DNA of 64,000 nt. It comes from Symsagittifera roscoffensis (taxonomy: Eukaryota; Xenacoelomorpha; Acoela; Convolutidae). Shown in pieces: positions 1 to 11,499 of this stretch. Both the position numbers and the translations under genes were made by a program. Below the pieces are notes generated by a model, which searched no databases, was not told the origin of the DNA, and saw only the letters and a program-made list of their open reading frames with translations. Within the stretch, counting starts at the first letter, position 1, and each line of letters opens with the position of its first letter. The stretch is taken from contig NC_087062.1 of the NCBI RefSeq assembly GCF_963678635.1, forward strand, positions 62,046,386 through 62,110,385, read 5' to 3'.

Positions 1-1609
1 CCCGTTCCTTAAAAAAATATATCAATAAAATCAGAGTTCAATGATACAAATTGACAAGTTCGCGTAAATAAAAAATGATTTCATATCAAGCATAAAAACT
101 AATAGCTAGCTGGCATATGAATGTCGGATCTTTCGATGTTATTAATCAAGTCAGTATGAACATACAAAACAAAATAGCACCTAAATATCAAACCTATAGC
201 AGTAGAATTACTAATTGCACAGACCACATAGATTCTTCGCAAAATAATTTTGTCTTTAAAAGGTTTCTAAAAATTATTTCAATATTGAGAAAAACCGGTT
301 TGAAAATTTCGGTATTTAGACCTTTCAGAGGAAAAAGTAGATTTAGAGCGAAAAGTGGAACTGACTACGGTGGATCAGATATAATTTCATTGCGCTGCTA
401 CGGTTTCAAATAAAAACCTTTTTCAAAGCCTTTTTCAGAGCCAACTAAAGAGCCAAAATAACTTCTCCAAAACATTACAAAAAGTTTTTAGAATTACCTT
501 TTGAAACCTTGTGCTCCCGCACTGAAGGTTCATGGATAATAATCAATTTTATTGGTTTTTTATCGTCAGTCTCTCTAAAAAAAACAAACAAGCCGATTAT
601 AATCGAACAAAAATGGATTATAATGACACTATTTCTTTAGCAATAAATCCCATTATAATCGAAAGAAAAATAATTAATTTTAATCGATTATAATAGAGTG
701 GGGGGTCTTGGAGTGGGGGGAAGGGGGTGGAGTTACGGGGGGTGTTGTGGGGTAGACCCCACACCAACCCCACTCCACCATGCCCACGTTTACCTGTACT
801 ACATAGTTACCTGTCCCGCTGGGGGTGTTTAGTGTTTCTTGGGAAAGTGGTAAACGCGTGGGAAAAATTCAAAAATTTGTTCAATTTTTTTTCAGTTCGG
901 CCAAGTTGATTTTCCGAGCACTCCCACAACACCAAAAAGAACGTATTTCGACCACATTTTTAGCGCTGCAGGCAATTTTTTTGAAAAAAAAACTGGTCAA
1001 AATTGGCGTTTTCGGGCATTTCCTGGAAAATTACTACATATTGGCCTCTTCAAAATTACAACATAATGGTCGCCCCTGGATGAATGTGTTCGTTCGAGTT
1101 TTGCAGAAACTTGCAAAAAGTAGAGTCATTTTTAACATAATTTAATCAATTTTTCTGGGTTTTATGTACAAAAAATAATCCATTATACTGAAAACAAAAA
1201 TGGATTATAAGCGATTAAATTTGATTAAAAATCCATTACTTTGTCTAAATTTGCTATGATAATTGATTATATAGACAACATTTTAGTCCACAAAATTTCC
1301 TGATAATCGATTTTTATCCATGAAACTTCGGTACTTGTCGTTTTAAATTTAGTTCTCACTTGCTATCGGAAGTATGACTGCGATCAGGAAATTCTGTTTT
1401 CTGATGTCTCGCTTATGGAGGCATCGAAAATTTAAAGTCTATTCCTTGGCTTAATTTCATTGAATATCCTGAATTTACAATTTTGCCTATCTGCCGTAGC
1501 CTGTCAAGGCTGGTTGGTTATCTTATAGAGTTCCACAAAGAATATGAGGCATTTTTTTGAAGATAATGCTATGAAAAATTTTGTAAGAATTCTAGTGTTA
1601 ATACATTAG
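1..1609. other. AT-rich noncoding stretch upstream of the first recognised exon
   Basis: No convincing gene is seen here. Short open frames lack family motifs and run across low-complexity DNA. The stretch has several TTATAATCGATT-like palindromic pieces (about 590-690 and again near 1180-1230) and a G-rich tract listed separately. It is probably an intron of the receptor gene, because the first recognised exon (1610) begins inside an EGF module and has a splice acceptor directly before it, so earlier exons must lie to the left. Confidence 0.6.
700..752 (+). repeat. G-run cluster, potential G-quadruplex
   Basis: Five runs of four to six G lie at 700-705, 715-720, 723-727, 737-742 and 749-752, with loops of 2 to 9 bases, in otherwise AT-rich sequence. 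This meets the usual pattern for intramolecular G-quadruplex formation on the + strand. Function is unknown. Confidence 0.6.
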
Positions 1610-1862
1610 GTTGAGTGTACCAACTTTCCTGGATCCTACATGTGTTCATGCCGAGACGGCTTCCGCAAACTCAGCAGTCCAAGTTCAGTTCCAGGTGCGG
1701 AAAACTCTCCAATTTGCGTTGACATAAACGAGTGCCTGGATTTGAAACCAGAGAGGTGCAGCGGCCGTGGATCCAAGTGTACAAACAATCTAGGTTCATT
1801 CAACTGCGAGTGCACTAATGTTTCCAGTCCTGTGCAGGAGTTCGACTACACTCCAGTGGAAA
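1610..1862 (+). CDS. Receptor gene exon 1 in window: EGF-like, calcium-binding EGF domain
   Basis: Internal exon after an ACATTAG acceptor. It opens in phase 0 inside an EGF module (ECTNFPGSYMCSC) and continues into a full calcium-binding EGF module starting DINECLD, with the CTNNLGSFNCEC pattern typical of cbEGF, including the Asn that is hydroxylated in some family members. The proposed donor is GAAA|GTAATT, leaving phase 1. The frame stays open to 1936, but the donor at 1862 was chosen because its phase fits the next exon. The cysteine pairs and location before fibronectin-like exons indicate an extracellular part of a type I membrane protein. The link to the phosphatase exon at 46406 is inferred from strand and phase continuity. 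Confidence 0.75.
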
Positions 1863-2721
1863 GTAATTGCCATGTTACTGCATTTCATAACATTGCTCGT
1901 AATGAACTTATAAAAATGCCAAAACGGCTACCATAAAACAAATTAAGTAGTTAGATTTAATTAACCGCTTGCTTAAAAAAACTTGACTGCGGCGAAAACT
2001 TTATGAAACTGTTGCACCTTACGCCACCTCTTCACCCAAGTTTTCGGATAAAATGTTGCTGATTGCTTTGTTTTAGTAACTGATGGCGTTTTCCGATGCC
2101 AACCTGCCTGCCCAAGCTACCCTCAAATATCGACAGTCTCCTTCTACAGAACAGTTCAATCGCCCACTCACAGATCACAAACAACACCCACTTACCTTCT
2201 CGAGTTTGCTCACAATTTACCCTTAAATAAGTCTGAGTTTGACTCATATCGATCAAGTTGTGCACTGATTAATTTTGGGTTTCAAGTTTGCTTTTACGAT
2301 ATCAGATGGAAAAATGTGCCGAGATCAGGTCAAGTTTATGACAGCTTGGTTAAATTACTGAAAAAGAAAATTCAAAGATCAACCAAATTCAAAAAACTGA
2401 AAAGGACAGATTGCAAACTGATTGAGGAATCTAACATCAACAAAGAGAACTCGTTTTGTTTTCAAGGTTAAAACTTAATTGGGTTTTGTAGCTACTCAAA
2501 TAAATACGTAAAAACATAACGCTCCCCGCCTAAATCTCCCAGGGTAAAACCCCCCTCAGGACTAGATCCCATAGGACCAAAATTTATTCGATTAATTTTA
2601 GGAATGACGACTTCTAAGCCATCGTTGGTGTCCCGAAATGCAAACAAAATGTCTTCAGGTAAAAACTAAAACTTCTAACAGTCGTAAGTCTATTATGTTT
2701 TGGCAAATTTTTCTTTTTCAG

Positions 2722-2950
2722 ATTCTAAAGGTCTCAAGTTGATTGACCTTTCTGAAGTAATAATGCCAGGGCTTTGTTTGAAATACTTTATTGAGTTCTC
2801 TATCAAGCCTGGCTATAAACCTCCGTCTAACTCTCTCTGCTATAAGGCCGTGCAAAACACTCTCTGCTCATCGGATACTCTGGAACTTGAGCTGCAGTTT
2901 GACTATTCAGATGAAAGTAACATCTTGGATCAGGAGTCACAAACAGTCAA
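2722..2950 (+). CDS. Receptor gene exon 2: extracellular, probable fibronectin-III-like segment
   Basis: Acceptor TTTTTCAG after a pyrimidine tract at 2720-2721. The first two bases complete the codon left by exon 1, so the phases agree. The product segment (SKGLKLIDLSEVIMPG to DQESQTVK) alternates hydrophobic and polar residues like a beta-sandwich and has three cysteines, but no decisive motif. The donor is TCAA|GTTAGT, leaving two bases. The intron before it is 859 bp and the one after is 223 bp. The domain class is a guess from the receptor context. Confidence 0.6.
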
Positions 2951-3173
2951 GTTAGTTTTCCTCAAAACTGCAAAAGTCTATACTCATTTAAGTAGTTCAA
3001 AATAGAAGTTTTGATATTGCAGTTTTGAGAAAATGTTTTTAAATAAGTCTTTCCATCTAGCTGTTTTGTTTTCTTATTCGCTTCAATGTTTTGATGACGA
3101 TATTTGATTGTAATTGGTCGATAGCCTTGTACTTTACTACAAACCTTTACGATGTTATCTTTTTTCTTATCAG

Positions 3174-3592
3174 GGTCACTTTGAAGCTCTTTGACAATAT
3201 CGTCAAGTTTCGCCCGAAGTTTTATGAAACTGTCAAATCACTTGGAATTCAGATTGTCGCTGAAACCAAACCTCACAATAGAACTGATTCGAGAGATGAT
3301 CAAAAGAAGTGTTCAGCTGCTACTGCTACTTTTTCATGCTGCCAAACGAGGAATATTTTCTACACCAGTTCAGATATTGCCAGCATGATTCAAAACCCCG
3401 AAAACCACACTCCGAATGGGCTCCAAATTGTACTCGATAAGTTATGCCCAGGCAAAGTCTACGAAGTGACGGCTGCGCGGGTTTTAGAGGATTCAAGTTC
3501 GTCAGAGCACGAGTTATTTGGTTGGAGTGAAAAATTAACAATCTGTTCGAGCTTTCCTAATGGGAAATTCACAATGAAAGACGTAAATAAAG
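3174..3592 (+). CDS. Receptor gene exon 3: fibronectin-III-like segment
   Basis: Starts after TTTTTCTTATCAG. Its first base completes the lysine codon left by exon 2. The segment LCPGKVYEVTAARVLED followed by FGWSEKLTICSS looks like the E-to-G strands of a fibronectin-III domain: a proline-glycine turn, a Tyr-x-Val strand, then Trp-Ser-(x)-Leu. An NRTD-type N-glycosylation sequon lies nearby. The donor AAAG|GTGAAA leaves phase 1. It is the largest of the four upstream exons (419 bp). The reading frame also runs open into the upstream intron, so a start codon there should not be believed. Confidence 0.68.
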
Positions 3593-3965
3593 GTGAAAAC
3601 AACATTGTTATTCTGCTTTTTTTCTGGTACCATTCTTTCATTTTATAGAATGTTGCTTACTGCTATTACACAGGTCAGGTTGTCTGAGCTTAAATTTGCG
3701 ACTCTGAGCTAAATGTTTCGGTTTTTCCCACTACTTAAAACTAATCCAATTCAAACTTAATCTGTTTCAAGATCTCAACCTAATCCTTCTCTTCTTTTCC
3801 CCGAAAAATTGAATTCGTTAGTTTTCTTCCAAAAGAAATTGTTACTTAATATATACGGCAGTTAGCAATTTTCGCAATCAAAAATGGTCTTTGAAAAACT
3901 TAAATTATGTAGCCGTTTAATTTTAGTATTAGGAGTAATAGTAAGTTGTTTTTGTTGTGTTTCAG

Positions 3966-4073
3966 AAAGTGGTTTTGTAACTTTGCATTTGGAGTTTTCT
4001 AATTTACCCAATGTCACGTTTACTTCAGAAGAGCACATTTCAGTTCGCATTGTCCAGAAGCACGAAAGTCCAG
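3966..4073 (+). CDS. Receptor gene exon 4: short ectodomain exon
   Basis: A strong acceptor (TTGTTGTGTTTCAG) precedes the exon. Its first two bases complete the codon left in phase 1 by exon 3. The product segment SGFVTLHLEFSNLPNVTF to VRIVQKHESP is beta-rich and reads as part of a fibronectin-like domain. The donor is CAG|GTAATT, leaving phase 1. An apparent signal peptide in the same frame upstream (ATG at 3884) is better explained as the pyrimidine-rich end of intron 3 read through, because the splice phases join exons 3 and 4 cleanly. Confidence 0.62.
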
Positions 4074-4255
4074 GTAATTAACAACGGTCAGATTGTTGAT
4101 AAAATCGAACTCACTTTTCCGACATTTTTACGCTTTGCCAAAATTTGTGCACCGAAATTGCATATCAGTCAAACTTTATTAAGGAACTCTAGGTATACAG
4201 CCTTTTAAGTTCTAGATGCTTGTGTTTTGTGATATTCATTATGAAAAAAGTAAAA

Positions 4256-5155
4256 TCTATACAAACTAAAATCTTAGTGTTTTTCTAACACAGGCCGAAG
4301 TCTGCAGCTTGTAGCGGGAATGTACATTGCGCGACCTAAAACCCCTATTGATTTAAAAAAAGCATTTGATGCAAAAAATCGTAATATTCTTTTGACTAAA
4401 TTAGAAAAATATGGGTTTCGGGGTAAATTCTTTGATTTTAAAAAAATCTTACCAATCTTACCTGGACAATCAAATCCAATACAAAAGTAATGATTGTGAA
4501 GATTCGTTGATGGCAACAATCGATTGCGGTGTGTCATTAGGCTCAGTACTTGGGCCCCTTTTTTATATGTGAACGATTTTCCAAAAATATTTGAAGATAG
4601 CAAAGCAGTTCTTTTTGCAGATGACACTACAGTTAATCATATTCAAAATCATTGGAAGCATTTTGCCAAGATTTGAAATGTGGTGGATTATAGTTTAACA
4701 ATAACCATCTAGCATCAACAAAAGTAATTGTAGCTTGCTAAAAATTAGCTGTAAAATATCAGTAAATTTTAGTAAAAAATATCGATAGCTGCCCCATATT
4801 AAAGCCCAACGCTCTTGCAAATAACTTGGTTTTATTGTACCTAAAAAACTGCGTTTGAAAGAACATATCTATAACTTAGATAAAAAAATTTTAAAAAAAT
4901 AGTTGGAAGTTGTTTTCAAAGTCAGAAATTTTTTCAGTAAAAAAAACAATTAGTTCAGTTTTATAACGCAAATGGAAAATCGGTTATCGAATTTAGAATT
5001 TTAGCGCATGGAAATGCTTCAAAAACGCAATTGAATAAAGTATTTAAGTTAAACAAACGATTTTCATTTAATAAACGATTGTCTAATCCTTAATTTATGA
5101 TTGAAAACAACATTTCCTTTGTTTACGAAGTAACATTACTTTTTGATGAATTAGG
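4256..5155 (+). mobile_element. LINE (non-LTR) reverse transcriptase fragment, copy 1
   Basis: Pieces of a LINE RT are recognisable in changing frames. DLKKAFDAKNRNILLTKLEKYGFRG (RT blocks 2-3) lies around 4345-4430. A VSLGSVLGPLF motif lies near 4530-4560. FADDTT, which holds the catalytic aspartates, lies at about 4611-4628. A C-terminal tail typical of CR1/Jockey-like ORF2 proteins follows at 4960-5120. Stops and frameshifts break it, so it is a fossil. The start, at CTATACAAACTAAAATC, recurs 904 bp downstream, which makes this the first unit of a tandem duplication. Confidence 0.75.
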
Positions 5156-5159
5156 TAAA

Positions 5160-6335
5160 ATCTATACAAACTAAAATCTTAGTGTTTTTCTAACACGGAC
5201 CGAAGTCTGCAGCTTGTGGCGAGAATGTACATTGCGCAACCAAAAACCTCTATTGATTTTAAAAAAAAGCATTTGTGCAAAAAATCATAATATTTTTTTG
5301 ACTAAATTAGAAAGATATGGGTTTCGGGGTAAATTCTTTGATTTAAAAAAAAATCTGGCCAATCTTACCTGGACAATCAAATCCAATACAAAAGTAATGA
5401 TTGTGAAGATTCGTTGATGGCAACAATTGATTGCGATGTGTCATAAGGCTCAGTACTTGGACCCCTTTTTTATATGTGAACGATTTTCCAAAAGTATTTG
5501 AAGATAGCAAAGCAGTTCTTTTGGCATATGACACTACAGTTAATCATATTGAAAATCATGGGAAGCATTTTGCCAAGATTTGAAATGTGGTGGATTATAG
5601 TTTAACAATAACCATCTAGCCTTAACAAAAGTAATTGTAGCTTGTTAAAAAATAGCTGTAAAATATCAGTAAATTTTTGTTTGAAAAAAACATCGATAGC
5701 TGCCCCATATTAAAGCCCAAGGCTCTTGCAAATAACTTGGTATTATTGTACCTAAAAATTGAGTAAAGAACATATCTATAACTTAAATAAAAAACTTTAA
5801 AAAAAAATTGTTCGGAGTTGTTTTCAAAGTTAGAAATTTTTTCAGTAAAAAAACAATTAGTTCAGTTTTATAACTCAAATGGAAAATCAGTTATCGAATT
5901 TAGAATTTTAGCGCAAGGAAATGCTTCAAAATTACAATTTAATAAAGTATTTGAGTTACACAAACGATTTTCATTTAATAAACGATTGTCTATTCCTTAA
6001 TTTATGATTCAAAACAACATTTCCTTTGTTTACGAAGTGACATCACTTTTTGATGAATCAAGAGAAACTGAGACTTTTTTGAAAATAGATGACACAATAC
6101 AAAGGAGATCAACTTGTCAAAGCCGCGAGAAATCTTATCCCATCATTTTTTTCAGGTAGTAAAATTGGAGCTCAGGTGGCTTAAATTAGGTTTTATGTTG
6201 CATATAAAAAATGAATTGATTCCTCAAAACATAAAAACAATGACTCATCCGGAAATTACTTGTTCTTTCAAACCTTTTACCAGAAACTATGTTATTGATA
6301 ACAAGCAAATGTTTGAGTTGTTTCTTAAGTAGAAT
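5160..6335 (+). mobile_element. LINE reverse transcriptase fragment, copy 2 with longer 3' tail
   Basis: Near-identical to 4256-5155 at an offset of about 904 bp, then continuing about 280 bp further into the ORF2 C-terminal tail (a frame ending at 6332). The FADD catalytic box is altered here: the sequence at about 5518-5532 reads through a Tyr in place of the first Ala-Asp. Copy 1 stops just where copy 2 starts, as expected for a head-to-tail duplication that cut the element. Confidence 0.72.
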
Positions 6336-7305
6336 TAATCTATCTCACCCTCACTCTTTAATCAACTCCTCTCCTTTTACGCTCTCAGGTACACCTTAAA
6401 TGAGTAGAACTACTCTTTGGTTTTTTCCCTCTAGGCAGTGAGTTTACTGCTTCTGGTAAATTCAATTATTCAATAATCAATTGAATTTTGCCAAAGTTTG
6501 AGTCGCACAAAATCGTGGCACAGCCTAACAATGGTCGCTTAAAATTGCAATATAAATTGCTCAAAGTCGCACCATAAGTCTTGCAAAGTCGCGAAATAAA
6601 TCGAGCAAATATATAAAAGTAATGGGCATCACTTGCGAGACAAAAGAACTAATGAACAGAACCTGTTCATAAAAATACTGGGAAAAAATCATCTTTAACG
6701 CTCGACAAACCCGATTTAGCTTAAGCTTGAACAAGTGTAGTCAGCAAAAAATACCTTTTATAAATTACTGAAACCAGATCAGCTATTGGTCAATGATGGT
6801 CATTTGGGCAGATATGAAAAAAACTAGTAACCAACTTATACATTTGAGAAAACTGCATAAGTTTGATAAAACTCCCAGGGATTTTTGCTTCTACACAATT
6901 TGCAATGAGAAGTTGCGGAGTTTTTGCTGCAACACAAAAGATTCAACACAAAATAACTTTGAAAAGGTTGTTGCAAATTTTCGGGTTTTTTGCTGGAAGA
7001 AAAAAGATGCAATGCAATTTATTTTTGAAAATGGTGAACAGAAAACTATTATACTGGTACTTACGTCAAAAGTCCAGAAACGGGAAAAACTAGACGTCAT
7101 TTATTTCAAAAAATAAAAGTGTGAAATTGAGATTTACATTTATTTTGATGCAATACGTAATGCAATGCAATTCACATGAGTTCAGATATAACGATCAGCG
7201 ATAGCCGAACTATAATGGCATGAGAAGGACACTGATCGTCGCGTAAGTAGTAAACACCGACCGAACACTTACCGCCTCATAGGTAGTTTGGGTCATGGGT
7301 TTTCG
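6336..7305. other. Intronic AT-rich DNA without recognised gene
   Basis: No family motif is seen. Around 6860-7030 an imperfect short repeat recurs about three times (phrases like TTTTTGCT...AACACAAAAGATTCAACAC and TTTTTTGCTGGAAGAAAAAAGATGCAATG). It leaves a 107-codon open frame that looks accidental. A palindromic stretch lies near 6462-6490. Confidence 0.5.
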
Positions 7306-7380
7306 ATCAATTGGAGCACTTAGCACTGTGGTAAGGCGTTCACTTTGAAATCGTCAGATCGTGTATTCGACCGCAAATTA
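7306..7380 (+). repeat. tRNA-like sequence, possible SINE head
   Basis: TTAGCACTGTGGTAAGGCG resembles a tRNA/SINE A box. About 35 bases further on, GATCGTGTATTCGACCGC resembles a B box (GGTTCGANTCC) with one mismatch in its core. The stems do not pair well enough for a functional tRNA. This is best read as a decayed tRNA-derived SINE promoter region just upstream of the gypsy element. Confidence 0.4.
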
Positions 7381-7427
7381 TTATGAAAACTTGATTTTGT
7401 CAGGTTTCGCACATCTTACAAAACCCT

Positions 7428-7762
7428 TGCCATCCGGCGGCGTTGGCATTAACCAAGTTGCTGTTCACATTCATATCTATAAATTTAATTTGTACCGCAG
7501 GTCAACTGACCTTGCCAGTCCGTAAAGCTAAAAGCATTGATCGCTCAGAGCAAGAGTTAAGATTTTATCTTTCAGTTATCTTTTGTTCTCTATAGAGTTA
7601 CCAAGATCGGTAGTTGCCACTCCGTAGATATACTCAATAGATATTAATCCGTAGTTGCCACTCCGTAGATAGACTCATAGATATTAATACGACGTAGTTG
7701 ACACTCCGTAGTTGCAACTCCGTTGATAGACTCAATAGATATTAATACGACAAGGTATGAGA
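7428..7762 (+). repeat. 5' LTR of the gypsy element
   Basis: Aligns with the LTRs at 13619 and 19486 over shared segments such as TTATCTTTCAGTTATCTTTTG and GAGTTACCAAGAT. It is about 100 bp longer because of an internal minisatellite. It starts TGCCAT, preceded by ACCCT, and ends near ATGAGA. Confidence 0.8.
7610..7752 (+). repeat. Minisatellite inside the 5' LTR
   Basis: A ~45-bp phrase (GTAGTTGCCACTCCGTAGATA followed by GACTCAATAGATATTAATACGA) recurs about three times with small differences. The two other LTR copies carry only a single related segment, so the expansion arose after insertion or in a source copy. Confidence 0.7.
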
Positions 7763-7780
7763 TGGCAAGTCAGCAGGATA
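7763..7780 (+). other. Possible primer-binding site
   Basis: The sequence directly after the 5' LTR starts TGGCAAGTCAGC. TGG is the expected start of a site complementary to a tRNA 3' end. No specific tRNA could be matched by eye. Confidence 0.35.
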
Positions 7781-8420
7781 CAAAAACCCGCTGAGTATTT
7801 CACAATTTTGGCAGAAAGCATCGACAGAACCACCACTGGAGTGGCCCAAATGTCCAGTCATGATGGAAATAGCCTTTCTGGCAAAAGACGGAATAGAAAT
7901 ACGATACCTACTTCGTCCTTAGCCACCAACCATCGATCCAACGGAACCATTTCACAAATTTGAAATAGCAAAAACGGCAGAAGCAGAAAAACGAAAACGA
8001 GATGTACAAAACCAGGAGAAAAATGTGAACTCGGCAAATAAACAACAAAAGTCAGAGAGAGAGAGAGGAGCACTTTGCATCAATTTCGCGTGGGACGAAA
8101 CAGATGCCAAGGTGAGAAGTTATATACTCTTGTGTATAATACAAGCCACAATAAATACTCTTGAAATACAAGCCACAATATCTAAAGATTTGTTGCAAAA
8201 ACTTCAAGACATTTTAGTTACATCAAAAATAACTGCTTTCGAGAGGTATAATTTCATTTGTTGTAAGCAACGAAAAACGAATCACAAAAATAATTCAATT
8301 AGGATCTAGTAGAATTAGCGTCAAGCGCAGATTGCAGTCACAGAAAAAGCAAATGAGTCCGAGGCATGTTCACGGCCCATACGACAAATGAAAAGATCGC
8401 GTAAGAATAACTAGCAGAGA
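7763..8420 (+). pseudogene. Gag N-terminal remnant
   Basis: Open pieces in two frames (7757-7963 and 8025-8309) join across an in-frame TGA and shifts. The residues are charged and helical, e.g. EKRKRDVQNQEKNVNSANKQQ, as in Gag N-terminal regions. No catalytic motif is expected here. It lies between the LTR and the zinc-knuckle ORF. Confidence 0.5.
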
Positions 8421-8425
8421 AAAGA

Positions 8426-9214
8426 TTGCCCCAAAGTGAATATGAATGTAGAATTAGAAGAAAAACTAGAGGAATTAGAGGAAAAATTAACACAAGATGT
8501 GCACAAAACCCACAGGGAAATCAAAATAAGATATGCTACAAATGTGGCAAACAAATCGGTCTCAACCACTTACAATTGTGCCTAGCCAAAGACAAATTGT
8601 GTACCAATCGTGTAAAAAGAGGACATTTCGCGAACGTATGCAGATCGATGAATAAAAACTATTTGCAACAGTCAAGCAGAAATCCACCAGAGCGAGAACA
8701 GGAAGAAAGAACCGAAGATGACAAGATTGACCCCGTAGCCTACGCAGAATTCATCTCAACAAACGTCTGGGAAGACATACCACGAGACAAATTCACTATA
8801 ATTGCCAACTTTGAAGCCTTTGAAATGAAAAATTTGATCGATGTACGCAAAGAAGACTTAAATGGCCACATTGTGAAATTGAAAAAAAAATCAGAAAACA
8901 TATTCGCAGTTGCAGATTCAGGAAGCCCAATGTCCTTCTTAAACGAGAAAACAGCAAATAGACTTCAGACAAATGACATATCAGCAAGATTCAAATATAT
9001 CCCTCTGAAAGACGCTGCAAGAAGATTGGCATGCTACAATGAAAATTGTATCATCCGGAAAAGACTTTTAAAAACTGCGATAGAATCAGTAGGGTGGACT
9101 ATACAATCCGCTCCATTCATAATTGTGGACGATCAAAAAGCTAGTATTATCCGACGCAACATCATGCCAAAAATTGGCATTGCTCTAGTCCAAGAAATAC
9201 CAAAACATGACTAA
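8426..9214 (+). pseudogene. Gag nucleocapsid plus aspartic protease remnant
   Basis: A 262-codon open stretch. Residues ~36-52 carry a Cys-rich zinc knuckle (CYKCGKQIGLNHLQLC). A second degenerate knuckle follows (CTNRVKRGHFANVC), missing one cysteine. Near residue 160 VADSGSPMSFL gives the DSG active-site triad of a retropepsin. The remaining protease fold is recognisable to about residue 250. The start codon is uncertain, and the first ~30 residues are Arg/Lys-rich. Broken from the RT part by frameshifts. Confidence 0.7.
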
Positions 9215-9419
9215 ATATTCAACGTCCAAAAATTAGAAAAATCAAATTAGCAGAGAAAACAATGGGTAAAAGAGATTTTTCAACAGCTACGTGTAAGAAT
9301 TGGAAAAATAAAAAATTGGGAAACCAGAAAATTTATAAGATTATTCATAAAAACAATCACCAAATGCCCAACATCGAACTACTATTTGACAACATTGCAA
9401 AAATTATTAAAACGAAGGA

Positions 9420-9760
9420 AAAAGAGCCCACCGTTTTTTGACACTTGACCTTCGGTATGCATACCCACAAATCGCCCTGGATTCAAAAACTACAAAGCAA
9501 AGCAACTTCAGCCTCATTGGAGGCCATGCTAATAGAACATACCAATTCCAAGCGGGATTTTACGGCCTTACGTACATGCCTGCCGAATTCCAAAAGGCAA
9601 TAAACCTGCTGCAAAAACACCATGACAAACTGCGAAATAACGTTCGCCTACTTGGACGACATACTAATCCTGACAAAACGGTCTAAAGAAACACACAAAA
9701 AAACAACTACATAAAGTCTTAACGAAAATAAAGGATAAAAGTTTGACAATTTCAACCGCA
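9420..9760 (+). pseudogene. Reverse transcriptase remnant (gypsy element)
   Basis: LDLRYAYPQIALD and FYGLTYMPAEFQKAI match RT blocks around the palm domain. The catalytic YLDDILIL box follows at about 9648-9680 but in another frame, so a frameshift lies near 9640. Only the central part of RT survives, and the fingers region is missing or unrecognisable. Confidence 0.78.
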
Positions 9761-10009
9761 AGATGAAAATTTACGTGCAACCAAGTCGCATGACTTGGCT
9801 ATCACATCAATAGCAAAAACACTAAGACACTAAATTGAAAAACAGGCGCTACAATAAAATTCACACCACCAAAAACTTTCAAACAACTAAAAAATTTTAT
9901 GGGTTCAAAACATAATCTTACACGATACATACCAAATTAAGCAAAAACAGCATCACTAATAAAAATATTCATAAAAACGGACAAACCCAAAACACTAGAT
10001 TGGAGGCCG

Positions 10010-10275
10010 GATCACATAACAGCATTTAACCAAATATAGAAAATTGTTTCAGAAATAATTGAAAACGAAGATTTCGACCAAAACTTCGAGACCCGAGTAG
10101 TCTGCGACGCCTCTAAATTTGGGTTAGCTGCCGCCCTTGAGCAATTTACAACTGAAGGCTGGGTGGCCATAGCGTAGGCTTCCAGATTTATAAATTCACT
10201 AGAAAAGTTTGTAGGAATCGTTTGGGCAATAGAGCACTTCAAACACTACTCACCACCGAGTAATAGACCACCGAG
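10010..10275 (+). pseudogene. RNase H remnant, copy 1
   Basis: The RNase H motif VCDASKFGLAAALEQ is at about 10100-10145. It is followed by an in-frame TAG, then FINSLEKFVGIVWAIEHFKHY, which matches the next helix with its acidic residue. This segment is present again at about 15955-16215. Confidence 0.75.
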
Positions 10276-11499
10276 CTCTGATCATCGCATTGAACGCCAG
10301 TGTAAAATCAAAAACCAGTCAAAGTAGGCTCACTTTATGGATTGATCATTTGATCCCATTTAGTTTTGACACGAAATATTTGGCGAGGACTAAAATGGGA
10401 ATAACAGACTACATTTTGCGAAACCCGATAGGGTTGGCAATACCCCCCCCCCCCCAGTGAGTACGATGAGGAATTTGTAGAAGCGTCAATTAACGCATTC
10501 ATTGCAAATCTTGAATTGTTTGATAATGTCATTCGAAACTAACTAGCCAATCAGGATCAAGTACCATATCGGCTAAGCAAAACGCGCGCAGAATTTATAA
10601 GAAAAATAAGCACTCAATTGAAAGCACAATTCAAATATTCCGAACATACCGATCACGGTCAGAAAAATTGTGAATGAAAACAATTATTTGATCAAACCTA
10701 CGCCCAGAAACCAGCAGTCAACAGAAAAAGGACAAACAAAACAATAAATTTCTTTAATTTTACAAGTAAAAACATGAGTAGGAGAATAAAAACGTTAAGG
10801 GAAGCTCCATCCCAGATATGGCGCAAGCAAGAGACAGCGGCAAAAAAAGGGTCACATACTCCACGAGAGGCAGACAACAGGAAACATCTTGGAGAAGCAA
10901 ATCTGACAAAAAAAGAGTCTATCCGATCCCAGATGGCACCGACGCATAACAACAGCGACATACGAACGCTGGATGTCGTCGTCACAAACAATCTCGTGTA
11001 GAGCAGCTCCATACCAATCAAGGACGCACGGGAGAAAAAACAATCCGACAAAATGATTAGAAGGTCATACTTTCAGAAAGCTCGACCACCCCAATTAGGA
11101 TACAAAAAAAGAGAAAAAATGCAAGAAACATTACCCAACAGGGCCGACAGCCATAAAAGAGCAATTTCCGCAACTCAAACGACGATTCAATCAGTTGAAA
11201 CACAAACGCAGACATATCTAAACACGAAGCAAAACCAAGACGTAGAGTCCCAAACAGAATTGACGGTGGAAGACAACGAGCAATATGATTTTTGCGAAAG
11301 CAGAGTAGACCCATCAATACAACAGATTATCGGTGTGGCTGGTCATTGTCGGTGGAAAAACTAACCCCGACAATGACCCTCCACACCCAGCAACTCGAAG
11401 CCAGTCATGAGATGATTGTAGCGAGCGTAGGGACAGCCTTGGAATCGGAGGAGGTTACACCTCTATATTGAAGAAACCTACAAAAGGTTATCAGAATCA

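Noticed and set aside
727-1145. Overlapping ORFs in the upstream region
   Set aside because: Low-complexity text read from G-rich and A/T-rich DNA, no family features.
3884-4081. ORF with an apparent signal peptide, possible first exon of a new gene with TATA box at ~3850
   Set aside because: A strong acceptor (TTGTGTTTCAG) lies inside it and the sequence after it joins exon 3 in phase. The hydrophobic start is then the pyrimidine-rich intron end.
6793-7116. 107-codon ORF
   Set aside because: It arises from a short imperfect repeat, an overlapping frame is equally open, and no motif or splice support is seen.
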